From NCBI GenBank assembly GCA_045106765.1, contig JBGCFD010000125.1, positions 22,220 to 86,219 of the forward strand: DNA of 64,000 nucleotides, read 5' to 3'. Below the pieces are notes generated by a model, which was not told the DNA's origin, did no database searches, and saw nothing but the letters and a program-made list of their open reading frames with translations. Position 1 is the first letter of the stretch. The number at the start of each line of letters is the position of its first letter. The position numbers and the translations under genes are program-made. This DNA comes from CAJQQY01 sp045106765. Lineage in GTDB: Bacteria; Bacteroidota; Bacteroidia; Chitinophagales; Saprospiraceae. Below are positions 8,732 through 17,005 of this stretch, piece after piece.

Positions 8732-10417
8732 TTAACATTCATCGGTGACACATCCTTCACTTGCGGAAGATACTGTCGCAGCATATTTTCTTAAAATACC
8801 AGTTGCTGCCCGAAGCGTAAGTGGTTGCCAATTTTTTCTTCTATTGTCAATTTCTTCATCTGTTAATTCCACATCTAATTTATTATTGACTGCATCAATT
8901 GTAATCGTATCACCATCTTCTAACAATCCAATTACACCACCAACTTGTGCTTCAGGTGTGACATGTCCAACAACAAATCCATGCGTTCCTCCAGAGAATC
9001 TAGCATCTGTAATCAAGGCAACTGAATTTCCTAATCCTGCTCCCATAATTGCGGAAGTTGGTTTCAACATTTCAGGCATTCCAGGTCCTCCTTTGGGCCC
9101 GATATATCTAATCACAATTACTTCGCCTGAATTAATTTTACCTGCGACGATTGCCGCATTTGCATCAGCTTCTGAATTAAATACTCGTGCTGTTCCTTTA
9201 AAAACCTCTCCTTCTTTTCCTGTAATTTTTGCAACTGAACCACCCGTTGCGATGTTTCCATAAAGTATTTGTAAGTGCCCTGTCGGCTTGACGGGGTTGT
9301 TAAACGATTTGATGACTTTTTGATCGGCTAAAAGATTTGGAACATCTGCTAAATTTTCTGCCATCGTTTTTCCTGTTACCGTCAAACAATCGCCATACAA
9401 CATTCCATTTTCCAATAATAATTTTAAAACTGCTGGAACACCTCCAACCTTATGCAAGTCTTCCATCAAGTATTGTCCACTTGGTTTGAGGTCAGCCAAG
9501 AAAGGTGTTTTGTCGCTGATGCGTTGAAAATCATCCAAGGAAATATCTACCTCAACTGATTTTGCCATGGCGATTAAATGTAAAACTGCATTTGTTGAAC
9601 CACCTAAAACCATGATGAGTGTAATCGCATTTTCGAATGCTTCCTTTGTCATGATGTCTCGTGGAAGAATATTTTTTTCCATCAAATTCCGCATTGCCTT
9701 ACCGACTCTAGCACATTCTTCTTTTTTATTTGGACTCACCGCAGGGTTGGAAGAATTATATGGCAAACTCATTCCCATCGCTTCAATTGCTGATGCCATA
9801 GTATTGGCGGTGTACATTCCTCCACAAGCACCTGGTCCAGGACAAGCTTTTTGAATGACACTTTTATAATCTTCTTCGGAAATTGTCCCAGCTACCTTTT
9901 GACCTAAAGCTTCGAAGGCAGAAACGATATCGAGTTTTTTATCCAAATGACAACCTGGTTGAATCGTTCCTCCGTAAACTAAAATTCCCGGTCGATTCAA
10001 TCTTCCCAAAGCCATCATTGCACCTGGCATATTTTTATCGCAACCAACAACTGCGACGATAGCATCATACCATTGTGCTGAAGCAACTGTTTCAATCGAA
10101 TCTGCGATAATATCTCGCGACGGCAAAGAAAAACGCATTCCATCTGTTCCCATCGAAATTCCATCACTCACTCCTATCGTATGAAAAATCAAACCAATCA
10201 AATCTGATTCGTTGACTCCAATTTTGATATCTTTTGCTAAGTCATTCAAGTGCATGTTACAAGGATTGCCTTCCCATCCTGTACTCACGATTCCGACTTA
10301 CGCTTTTTTCAAATCCTCATGAGTCAATCCGATGGCATGAAGCATCGCTTGAGCTGCAGGTTGAGTTGGATCTTGCGTGATCCGTTTACTGTATTTATTG
10401 AGTTCCGTTTTTACCAT
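8732..10417 (-). pseudogene. ilvD: Dihydroxy-acid dehydratase (ilvD) with an in-frame stop at codon 40
   Basis: Read from ATG 10417, the frame gives a full 561-residue IlvD that dehydrates dihydroxy acids to 2-oxo acids in valine and isoleucine synthesis. Codon 40 is TAA (complement of 10298-10300), between ...HEDLKKA and VGIVSTGWEGNPCNMHL. Family members usually have glutamine here (AQVGIVSTGWEGNPCN, from memory), so a single CAA to TAA change explains it. The long frame after the stop begins at GTG 10288, only nine bases later, and keeps all three cluster cysteines (NPCNMH, GCDKNMPG, GPGACGG). A shortened 518-residue protein made by reinitiation is conceivable. It is otherwise undamaged and heads the operon, so a very recent mutation or a sequencing error are both open. 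Confidence 0.9.
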
Positions 10418-10597
10418 AAGTATCAAAAGTATTATCTACCGTTATTTTTACGAAATTTTTTAAATCAAGTTTTACAATGAGCATTTTTTATTCAAGTACA
10501 CTTAACTGTCTGATTATCAATACCTTAAAAACCCACCAAGACCAGTTACCAACATTCAGAATAAAATGGATCGCATTTTTTATTTTAAGCATAAAAC

Positions 10598-10631
10598 AAA
10601 AAAGCCTTTCCGAATATTCGGAAAGGCTTTT
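10598..10631 (-). terminator. Attenuator terminator of the ilv operon
   Basis: AAAAGCCTTTCCGAAT is the exact reverse complement of the following arm, giving a 16-base-pair stem with no loop spare (10600-10631). Read leftward, the stem is followed by CTTTTTTG, a U-run. It lies between the leader peptide stop (10654) and the ilvD start (10417), in the operon's direction. The 5' arm GCCTTTCC (10620-10627) can instead pair with GGAAAGGC inside the leader peptide gene (10668-10675). Confidence 0.85.
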
Positions 10632-10653
10632 GATTTATTTTGTAAATGTATTG

Positions 10654-10740
10654 TTACATCAAATAGTGCCTTTCCTGAAAATCGCTAATAATAACGATGA
10701 CAGAAATAATAATGACACTAATAATAATATAACTAAACAT
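10654..10740 (-). CDS. ilv operon leader peptide (Ile/Val-rich, 28 residues)
   Basis: This short frame begins ATG 10740 and reads MFSYIIISVIIISVIVII then SDFQERHYLM. Twelve of 28 residues are isoleucine (9) or valine (3), concentrated at residues 5-18. Together with the terminator just downstream it has the form of a classical attenuation leader: ribosomes that stall for lack of charged Ile or Val tRNA leave GGAAAGGC (codons 22-25) free to pair with the terminator's 5' arm. Ribosomes that reach the stop codon cover that segment, so the terminator forms. The preceding bases are A/T-rich with no clear Shine-Dalgarno, as is normal in this phylum. Confidence 0.8.
   Translation of the reverse strand: MFSYIIISVIIISVIVIISDFQERHYLM
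10666..10680 (-). promoter_or_regulatory. Antiterminator segment of the ilv attenuator
   Basis: On the minus strand, TTC-A-GGAAAGGC lies at codons 21-25 of the leader peptide. Apart from one bulged A, its 11 bases are complementary to the 5' arm of the terminator (GCCTTTCCGAA). The two pairings exclude each other, as attenuation requires. A hairpin (AGATTG...CAATCT, 10772-10796) also lies upstream of the leader start, of unknown role. Confidence 0.7.
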
Positions 10741-10860
10741 AAAATTTATTTTGATTGAGGCAACAATATGAGATTGTTTTTTGGAAAAAGCAATCTTTTG
10801 AAAAAAAAATAGATTTTGATTTTTAAATTTTTTACAATGAGTAAATCAATTTTTCATCTC

Positions 10861-11517
10861 CTAAAAATCAAATGCTTGCCAAACAACTTCATCTGGGATT
10901 GGTGCTTCTAACTTCACTAATTCATTCGTCACAGGATGCCGGAAAGCTAACTTCCAAGCATGCAAATGAATCGAACGATCTTTATTTCCTCGTTTAAAAC
11001 CATATCGTTCATCGCCTTTGATGGGGCAGTCAATTTTTGCTAATTGTGCTCGAATTTGATGATGTCTTCCAGTCACCAAGTTAACTTCGAGTAAGTGATA
11101 ATTATCAATAGAAGCAATTACTTTATATGTTAATTCTGCTTTTTTGCTGTTTGGTTTTTCTTCATCGTGAGCAAAAGCACGATTCTTTTTTTGACTTTTT
11201 AAAAGATAATGAATGAGTGTTCCTTCTTTTTCTGGTGGATGATTCTTTACTACTGCGAGGTAAGTTTTTTTAATTGTTCTTTTTTGAAATTGCTCATTTA
11301 ATATCGCTAGACATTTTTTATTTTTTGCCAACAAAACAATTCCGCTTGCAGGACGGTCGAGCCGATGAATAAGGTAAAGTTCAGATTTGGTATAAATCTC
11401 TGCGATGTCAAGTAATGCTTTATCACCTGATCGATCTGATTGCGTCGGTAATCCTGCAGACTTATTCAACGCAATGAGTTGATTATTTTTATAAAGAACA
11501 TTTTCGGTGATTTGCAT
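10861..11517 (-). CDS. RluA/RluD-family pseudouridine synthase
   Basis: This 218-residue enzyme converts specific uridines in rRNA or tRNA to pseudouridine. The catalytic aspartate sits in YLIHRLDRPASGIVLLAKN, and the family motifs YLAVV and TGRHHQIRAQLAKIDCPIKGDERYG follow. There is no N-terminal S4 domain, so it resembles the short RluA/TruC-like forms. I choose ATG 11517 (MQITENVLYKNNQLIALNK); the upstream in-frame extension is basic and unlike the family. The exact RNA target is not predictable. A degenerate palindrome separates it from the next gene. Confidence 0.9.
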   Translation of the reverse strand: MQITENVLYKNNQLIALNKSAGLPTQSDRSGDKALLDIAEIYTKSELYLIHRLDRPASGIVLLAKNKKCLAILNEQFQKRTIKKTYLAVVKNHPPEKEGTLIHYLLKSQKKNRAFAHDEEKPNSKKAELTYKVIASIDNYHLLEVNLVTGRHHQIRAQLAKIDCPIKGDERYGFKRGNKDRSIHLHAWKLAFRHPVTNELVKLEAPIPDEVVWQAFDF

Positions 11518-11545
11518 ATTTATATTTTTGTGAAATTTTATTTGA

Positions 11546-11632
11546 TTTTTTTGCCGCTGACTTTTCATGACTTTTTTAGAAGATAAGCTCAACGAACAGT
11601 CATATTTAAAGGCTTAAAAGTCTGTGGCAAAA
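11546..11632. repeat. Degenerate inverted repeat (family D, copy D2)
   Basis: TTTTTTGCCGCTGACTTTT is mirrored by AAAAGTCTGTGGCAAAAAA, matching at about 17 of 19 positions. The word TTTTGCCACAGACTT also forms the ends of the perfect palindrome at 60.1-60.2 kb, so the two are probably related. It fills the gap between the DUF1015 gene and the pseudouridine synthase. Confidence 0.55.
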
Positions 11633-11634
11633 AA

Positions 11635-12753
11635 TCATAGTCCAAACAGTTCTTGGACAATTAATCCATTTTTCATTCGTGGTTCAAACCAAGTAGACTT
11701 TGGAGGCATCACTCCTCCAGAATCAGCAGTCGTTAAGAGATCAGACATTTGTGCGGGGTAAAGACAAAATGCCACCCTCGATTCTGACTTCAACGTTTTG
11801 GCTCTAATCGTTTCTATTCCTTCTGTTCCTGAAACATATTTAATTCGGGTATCCGTTTTTACATCTACAATCCCTAAAATATTTTTCAAAACTTTATCGT
11901 CGAGCAAACTTGCATCTAGTACAATTTTTTGATTTTTATATTCTTTAAGTACTTCTGATCTCCATTTCAGGAGAAACCATTCTTTATTTAAAAACATGAC
12001 AATTTCATGTTTTCGTTTAGGCTTCATTGGTTTCTCAATCATATCAATTTCAAAAACCTTTGAAAGCTTTGCCATAAACTGAGTCAACGTAATATCTCCC
12101 GAAGCATCGACAATTCGATTATAATCAAAAATCTCTAACTGGTCTACTGGAAAAAATGCAGTTAATAAATTTCCATATGGATTTGCCTTTTTCTTCTTTT
12201 TAATTCGAGAATATAACAATGCACTTGCGGCGCAACGATGATGCCCATCCGCAATATAAGTTTCTGGAATTTTTTTCTCAAAAAGTTGTTGAATTCTTTC
12301 AATCGTATTTCCATCGTTTACTTCCCAAAGGACATGAGTTGAATTTTCTTTTTCAAAATGAATTGTATAATAAGGATCATTTTCCTCGATATGCTTTTCA
12401 AATAATTCATTCAACTTCTTGACTTTTGGATAAATCAAGAGAACTGGCTTGACGATCGCTTTTCGATTCATCATCAAATACATTTGTCGTTGCTCGGTGG
12501 CAGCTAAGGTATTTTCGTGTTTTTTAATGTTACCTTTTAAATACTCATTGATGTCAGCACAAGCAACTAAACCTGTATGGGTTCGAGTCGGCGATTGGAT
12601 GCGATAAATGTAAACTGACTCTTGTGAAGCTTTGTTGTAGAAACCACTTTTTTTATAGGAAACATATTCTTCCTTTACGGTTCCAAAAAAAGAATCATTG
12701 GAAGCGATGTAATCGGTGTTAGGATAGATCGCTTGAAATGGACGAATCTTCAT
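11635..12753 (-). CDS. DUF1015 family protein
   Basis: This 372-residue protein matches DUF1015, a cytosolic family of unknown biochemical role. Family landmarks are the N-terminal MKIRPFQAIYPNTDY, the motif YIADGHHRCAASALLY (about residues 195-210) and the C-terminal LLTTADSGGVMPPKSTWFEPRMKNGLIVQ. The HH and D/E-rich motifs suggest a metal or phosphate site, but I would not assign a reaction. In some Bacteroidota such genes lie near serine biosynthesis genes; none is seen here. The start is clear because it matches the family N-terminus. Confidence 0.88.
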   Translation of the reverse strand: MKIRPFQAIYPNTDYIASNDSFFGTVKEEYVSYKKSGFYNKASQESVYIYRIQSPTRTHTGLVACADINEYLKGNIKKHENTLAATEQRQMYLMMNRKAIVKPVLLIYPKVKKLNELFEKHIEENDPYYTIHFEKENSTHVLWEVNDGNTIERIQQLFEKKIPETYIADGHHRCAASALLYSRIKKKKKANPYGNLLTAFFPVDQLEIFDYNRIVDASGDITLTQFMAKLSKVFEIDMIEKPMKPKRKHEIVMFLNKEWFLLKWRSEVLKEYKNQKIVLDASLLDDKVLKNILGIVDVKTDTRIKYVSGTEGIETIRAKTLKSESRVAFCLYPAQMSDLLTTADSGGVMPPKSTWFEPRMKNGLIVQELFGL

Positions 12754-13019
12754 GAATTGGTTGTCTGTTTTTTCAGTTTTATTATCAAAAAATAAAACTG
12801 AGTTTGGTTCAAAATGGTTAGGTAAAATTTTCGGTCGGCAATTTAAGATTAGTTTGCCAGTAAAAAAAAACTTTCCCGTTAAGTTATCTTTTTTTAGGTC
12901 TTAATTTAGTTGGAAAATTGATATATCTATTTGTTACCGAATTGCATCGAAAGCAACTATCTTTCCTTTACTATCGTTTTATAAATAATTATTTTTATAA
13001 CACAACCAACTCCAATTAT

Positions 13020-13478
13020 ATGAAAATCTTAATGGTCTGCCTCGGTAATATTTGTCGATCGCCACTTGCAGAAGGCATTATGAAAAATAAAATCCAAGAA
13101 CATCAACTCAATTGGGAAGTAGATTCTGCTGGTACTGGCGCGTGGCATACAGGTGAAAAACCAGATCCTCGTTCTATTAAAGTTGCTCAAAAAAATAACA
13201 TTGACATTACCTACCAACGAGGCCGACAATTCCAAGTTCATGACTTAGATGAATTCGATTTGGTCTTGACGATGGATGCAACTAATTTTCAAAATGTAAG
13301 ACATTTAGCTACTTCCTCTGAGCAAGAAGATAAGATTCACCTCATTATGAATTTTGTAAATCCGGGTTTTAATGAGCAAGTTCCTGATCCATATTATGGT
13401 ACCGATGGGTTTGAAAGTGTATTTGAAATGTTGGATGTGGCATGTGATAGGATTGTCGAGAAATATCGATTTTTTTGA
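13020..13478 (+). CDS. Low-molecular-weight protein-tyrosine phosphatase
   Basis: This 152-residue enzyme hydrolyses phosphotyrosine through a cysteine-phosphate intermediate. The P-loop CLGNICRS is at residues 7-14 (C7 nucleophile, R13). The general acid is D123 in VPDPYYG, and the length is that of a complete family member. I choose ATG 13020, which gives the canonical MKILMVCLGNICRS. An upstream extension in the same frame is not family-like. No tyrosine kinase gene is adjacent. It overlaps nothing and is followed closely by a secreted-protein gene. Confidence 0.93.
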   Translation: MKILMVCLGNICRSPLAEGIMKNKIQEHQLNWEVDSAGTGAWHTGEKPDPRSIKVAQKNNIDITYQRGRQFQVHDLDEFDLVLTMDATNFQNVRHLATSSEQEDKIHLIMNFVNPGFNEQVPDPYYGTDGFESVFEMLDVACDRIVEKYRFF

Positions 13479-13515
13479 TAACGTCTCCATTTTTTTTAAC
13501 TTTAATAAAAAAGTT

Positions 13516-15282
13516 ATGAAAAGAAAAATACTAACACTTACCTATTTATTCTTCATTTTTTATTCTTCTCTATTTTCCCAATCGCTAGAATGGAATGTCC
13601 AACAAAATCAATACACAAAAATAAAATCAGCAATTTCCCTAGATAATGGAAAATGGTTATTGGGTGGAACTTATTTCGATGCTAATGATTTCAATCATGA
13701 TGCTTATTTTAGGATGATAGATTCTTCAGGAACAATTTGGGGAGTTTCGTCAGTTCCCGCTGCAGGTGGAATATCTGAAAGTACTGAGATGCTAAAAAAA
13801 GCAGGGTCGTTTATTTTCGAAGTGGGCAAAAACCGAGAGAATTATACTGTACAAAAATATTCACTAGACAGTAACAAATTAAATAGAATTCACTCTTTTT
13901 ATTATGATGAATTTGTTGTTATAAACGATTTGGACATACTTCCAAATGGGAATGTTATAGTAGCTGGAAGTCAAATAGTTAATTCTAAAAAACGTGCTTT
14001 TTTTGCTGCATACTCAAATGACTTAGAGACCGAGTTTGTCTTTTGGACATTAGGAAATGTAGGTCAAGCAAACGATATTGAAGTATTAGATGATGGGTCT
14101 TTTTTGATTATAGGAGAGTTTGAGTTTAGTAATTCCCCTTATGGGGTTCGTAGGTTTAGTGATAATTTTGGAGACTATGGAATAAGTGCTAGTGGAGCAA
14201 CCTATCAAAAAGTCAATAAAAAAATCAACGGAAAATATTTTGCTTATCAAGATGATAACCTATCCTTGCTTAATTCTAATTTCATAACAACTAATTCTAT
14301 CGATCTTTCTAGCTATGGAAATATCATAGATATAGAAAGTGATGATAATTCTACTTTTGTGTTATGCCAAGGAGAAACAACCGCTCCTAATATTTTAGAA
14401 TTCAATAATGATTTCGAATTAGTTAATACATTTTCTTATGGAAGTAAATTCTTACGGCTTAATGATTTGATTCTAAATGAAAATGAAATCTCTTTTGCTG
14501 GTCATGCTATTCCATCTGTTCCTTTAGAAAACGAAATCACTACTCCTTCTTTAAGTGGATATTTTAGATCATTTCCAAGGCCGCTCAATACTAATTTTCC
14601 AGCTCATGATTTGGAGATTAGTGATGTGCGTATCCCTCATTCTGAAAAAAACAATGAATGTACAAATGGTTATTCACGATCATTTGTAATCATTGACCTA
14701 AAAAAGGTTTCCGTTGATATTGTTAATCATGGAGAAGATACAATTTCTAGTGGTTATTTATTCCTTCAATTAGAAGGACTCAAAAGTTGTTATATAGGAA
14801 TCTCAAATAACTCTACCTCCTTTCTTAGAAAAAAGCACTTTTTCAATTTAAATTTAGCACCAAATGATACTGCAACGATAGATATCTTAAACTTTGAATT
14901 TCCAAAACTATTAAATGAGAGTTACCATATTGACCTTTGTGCATGGGTTTCTGCTGTGGATAAAAAATTAGATACCAATAATGAAAATGATTTTTACTGT
15001 GGAAAAATACCATTAAAAGGTATTGACTTTTCAGATTCAGAGGAAACTGCTGGAATCTATCCAAATCCTGCAAATGATTTTATTAATGTATCTCTAAAAT
15101 TAACTTACTTGGAGGAAACAGAAATTGAAATCTATACTTTCATGGGGCAATTAGTCTATAAGAGTTCTATTCCTTTTTCTTCCGATAAAAAATTTATAGA
15201 TATTTCTAGTTTTCAAGAAGGAAGTTATTTTCTTAACATAAAGAATAGTAAAATTAAAGAAACCCTTCAATTTGTCAAATAA
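13516..15282 (+). CDS. Secreted protein with type IX secretion sorting domain
   Basis: This 588-residue protein has an N-terminal signal peptide (MKRKILTLTYLFFIFYSSLFSQ). Its long middle contains repeated motifs of the form lDNGKWLLGGTYF, LPNGNVIVAGSQ and LDDGSFLIIGEF, suggesting a beta-propeller-like region. Residues about 400-510 look like an extracellular beta-sandwich with two possible disulphide cysteines. The last 80 residues (IYPNPANDFINVSL ... SYFLNIKNSKIKETLQFVK) are a T9SS C-terminal sorting domain of the Por-secretion type. It is therefore predicted to be exported and perhaps cell-surface anchored. The function of the passenger is unknown. ATG 13516 gives the signal peptide; the longer frame runs back into the phosphatase gene. 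Confidence 0.88.
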   Translation: MKRKILTLTYLFFIFYSSLFSQSLEWNVQQNQYTKIKSAISLDNGKWLLGGTYFDANDFNHDAYFRMIDSSGTIWGVSSVPAAGGISESTEMLKKAGSFIFEVGKNRENYTVQKYSLDSNKLNRIHSFYYDEFVVINDLDILPNGNVIVAGSQIVNSKKRAFFAAYSNDLETEFVFWTLGNVGQANDIEVLDDGSFLIIGEFEFSNSPYGVRRFSDNFGDYGISASGATYQKVNKKINGKYFAYQDDNLSLLNSNFITTNSIDLSSYGNIIDIESDDNSTFVLCQGETTAPNILEFNNDFELVNTFSYGSKFLRLNDLILNENEISFAGHAIPSVPLENEITTPSLSGYFRSFPRPLNTNFPAHDLEISDVRIPHSEKNNECTNGYSRSFVIIDLKKVSVDIVNHGEDTISSGYLFLQLEGLKSCYIGISNNSTSFLRKKHFFNLNLAPNDTATIDILNFEFPKLLNESYHIDLCAWVSAVDKKLDTNNENDFYCGKIPLKGIDFSDSEETAGIYPNPANDFINVSLKLTYLEETEIEIYTFMGQLVYKSSIPFSSDKKFIDISSFQEGSYFLNIKNSKIKETLQFVK

Positions 15283-15302
15283 AAATATTCCCTAAAAAAG
15301 GG

Positions 15303-15345
15303 AAGCCGTAAATATTTTATAACAAAACATTTACGGCTTTCTTTT
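15303..15345. terminator. Bidirectional terminator between convergent genes
   Basis: AAGCCGTAAAT (15303-15313) pairs perfectly with ATTTACGGCTT (15329-15339), with CTTTTTAT following on the plus strand and A/T-rich sequence on the other side. It lies between the convergent T9SS cargo gene and gpsA and could serve both. Confidence 0.75.
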
Positions 15346-15362
15346 TATCTGAAAAAATAGAA

Positions 15363-16361
15363 CTATCCTGGTTCTGATTCCGCTCCAGTCTCTTTTCCTA
15401 GCAATCCTCGAAATGCATCCTTTACTGTATTTCCCTCATTGATCACTTTATACATTTCTTCGGTGATTGGCATCTCCACATTATATTGATGTGCTAATTC
15501 TCGAACAACGCCGCAAGTTTTCACTCCTTCTGCTACCATCGACATTTCATCTATTATTTCGTCGAGGGAACGGCCTTTGCCTAAATTATAACCTACTGTT
15601 CGATTTCGACTTTGCGTACTACTGCAAGTTGCGACCAAATCTCCCATACCTGCCAATCCTGAAAAAGTCAATGGGTTTCCTCCCATCGCAACTCCTAAAC
15701 GGGTGAGTTCTGCCAAGCCTCTTGTGATGATCGCAGCTCGGGTATTATCTCCTGCACCTGCTCCATCCCCCATGCCTGCCGCTATCGCAATTACATTTTT
15801 TAATGCACCTCCAAGTTCACAGCCCACCACATCATCATTGGTATAAACTCTAAATAAACCTGTGCTAAAAATTTTCTTTAACTCCTTCGCAATTGTATCG
15901 TCAACCATCGCAATCACACCTGCGGCTGCTTGTCCTGCCATAATTTCTCTTGCTAAATTTGGGCCAGTCAAAACTCCTGCGGGATGTCCCGGCATGACAG
16001 TTTCAATAATTTCAGTCATCCGCATTTTGGTTCCTTGCTCTAACCCTTTGGATAAACTAACTATCGGAATCCATGGCCGAATAAATGGTTTAGCATCTTC
16101 CAAGACACGTCGAAAAACTTGTGACGGAACTCCCATTACTAAAACATCTGCATCATGAATTGCTTCCTCGATTGAATTTGTTGCTCGGAGCGAAGGAGTG
16201 AGCTTTGCACCAGGAAGATATTTTTCATTGCGATGATTGTTGTTAATATCATCGACTGTATTTGGATTTCGAGCCCACATTTTTGTAGGTGCATTTCTAG
16301 CAATTAACGAAGCAACTGTTGTACCCCATGAACCTCCTCCGAGTAAACCAACTTTTAGCAT
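15363..16361 (-). CDS. gpsA: Glycerol-3-phosphate dehydrogenase [NAD(P)+]
   Basis: This 332-residue enzyme reduces dihydroxyacetone phosphate to sn-glycerol-3-phosphate, the backbone for phospholipids and neutral lipids. The N-terminal NAD(P)-binding loop is LLGGGSWGTTVASL. LTGPNLAREI and the catalytic-lysine segment GGALKNVIAIAAGMGDG follow, with TFSGLAGMGDLVATCSS near residue 240. Length is normal. The glycerol-3-phosphate acyltransferase fusion lies 640 bases upstream on the same strand, with one gene between, so the locus could channel product from GpsA to acylation. Confidence 0.95.
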   Translation of the reverse strand: MLKVGLLGGGSWGTTVASLIARNAPTKMWARNPNTVDDINNNHRNEKYLPGAKLTPSLRATNSIEEAIHDADVLVMGVPSQVFRRVLEDAKPFIRPWIPIVSLSKGLEQGTKMRMTEIIETVMPGHPAGVLTGPNLAREIMAGQAAAGVIAMVDDTIAKELKKIFSTGLFRVYTNDDVVGCELGGALKNVIAIAAGMGDGAGAGDNTRAAIITRGLAELTRLGVAMGGNPLTFSGLAGMGDLVATCSSTQSRNRTVGYNLGKGRSLDEIIDEMSMVAEGVKTCGVVRELAHQYNVEMPITEEMYKVINEGNTVKDAFRGLLGKETGAESEPG

Positions 16362-16365
16362 AATT

Positions 16366-16977
16366 CTACCATTTATAATGATAATTAAAATAAAATCTTA
16401 TCCATATACTTGTAAGACATGCAAACTCTTTTCGATTCTCCGCCTCTTTTAATTGTCCAATAGAAATTTGAGTTCCAATTGAAAATCTCCTTTTTTGCTT
16501 TTGCCCTTTAATTTTAAATCTTGTTGGGAGAAAAAACTTCACATACCCACCAGTAAAATAACCTCCTCCTGGATCCGAATAAGAATCATCCCAATGAATA
16601 AATGATTCTCTTTTAAACCCAATATCGATAGGATTTTTTTTCTCCATCAAGATTCTCGTAAATATTCCAAAACCAAATAGTGAACGATATTTTTCTCCAT
16701 CCGCTCTATCTCTTTCCTGATATTTATAAAGTGTTTTTGATTCTCCAAAATGGCTTCCTGCTACTGCAATATAATTACTATAATTTACTCCCAATTCTCC
16801 TTCAATTCCTATGGAAAATTTATCATTAAAACTTAAGCAAGCATGTAAATTGGCATCCAATGGAAAAGCATCAATTCCCCAGTAGATTTTAGTATTTTCA
16901 AATCTGATTTGGCTTTCCAAGTTATTCGAAATTAAAACTCCAAAGAAGACAAATATGATTTTCAACTTAAGTTTCAA
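16366..16977 (-). CDS. Hypothetical secreted or outer-membrane protein
   Basis: This 203-residue protein starts with a cleavable-looking signal peptide (MKLKLKIIFVFFGVLISNNLESQ). The rest alternates polar and hydrophobic residues with aromatic girdle-like positions and ends in an aromatic stretch (IWIRFYFNYHYKW). That pattern suggests a small outer-membrane beta-barrel, but I recognise no family. It sits four bases from the start of gpsA and 28 bases from the end of the acyltransferase fusion, all on the same strand, so the three may be one operon. Confidence 0.7.
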   Translation of the reverse strand: MKLKLKIIFVFFGVLISNNLESQIRFENTKIYWGIDAFPLDANLHACLSFNDKFSIGIEGELGVNYSNYIAVAGSHFGESKTLYKYQERDRADGEKYRSLFGFGIFTRILMEKKNPIDIGFKRESFIHWDDSYSDPGGGYFTGGYVKFFLPTRFKIKGQKQKRRFSIGTQISIGQLKEAENRKEFACLTSIWIRFYFNYHYKW

Positions 16978-17005
16978 TTTGTTTTATTTTTTCCAAATAA
17001 TAAGT

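Noticed and set aside
8745..9263. A 172-codon plus-strand frame antisense to ilvD
   Set aside because: IlvD on the opposite strand is unmistakable; the antisense frame is a by-product of its codon use.
10298..10300. The TAA in ilvD as a reassigned sense codon (alternative genetic code)
   Set aside because: All other genes in the window use TAA as a normal stop, and no other gene shows an internal TAA.
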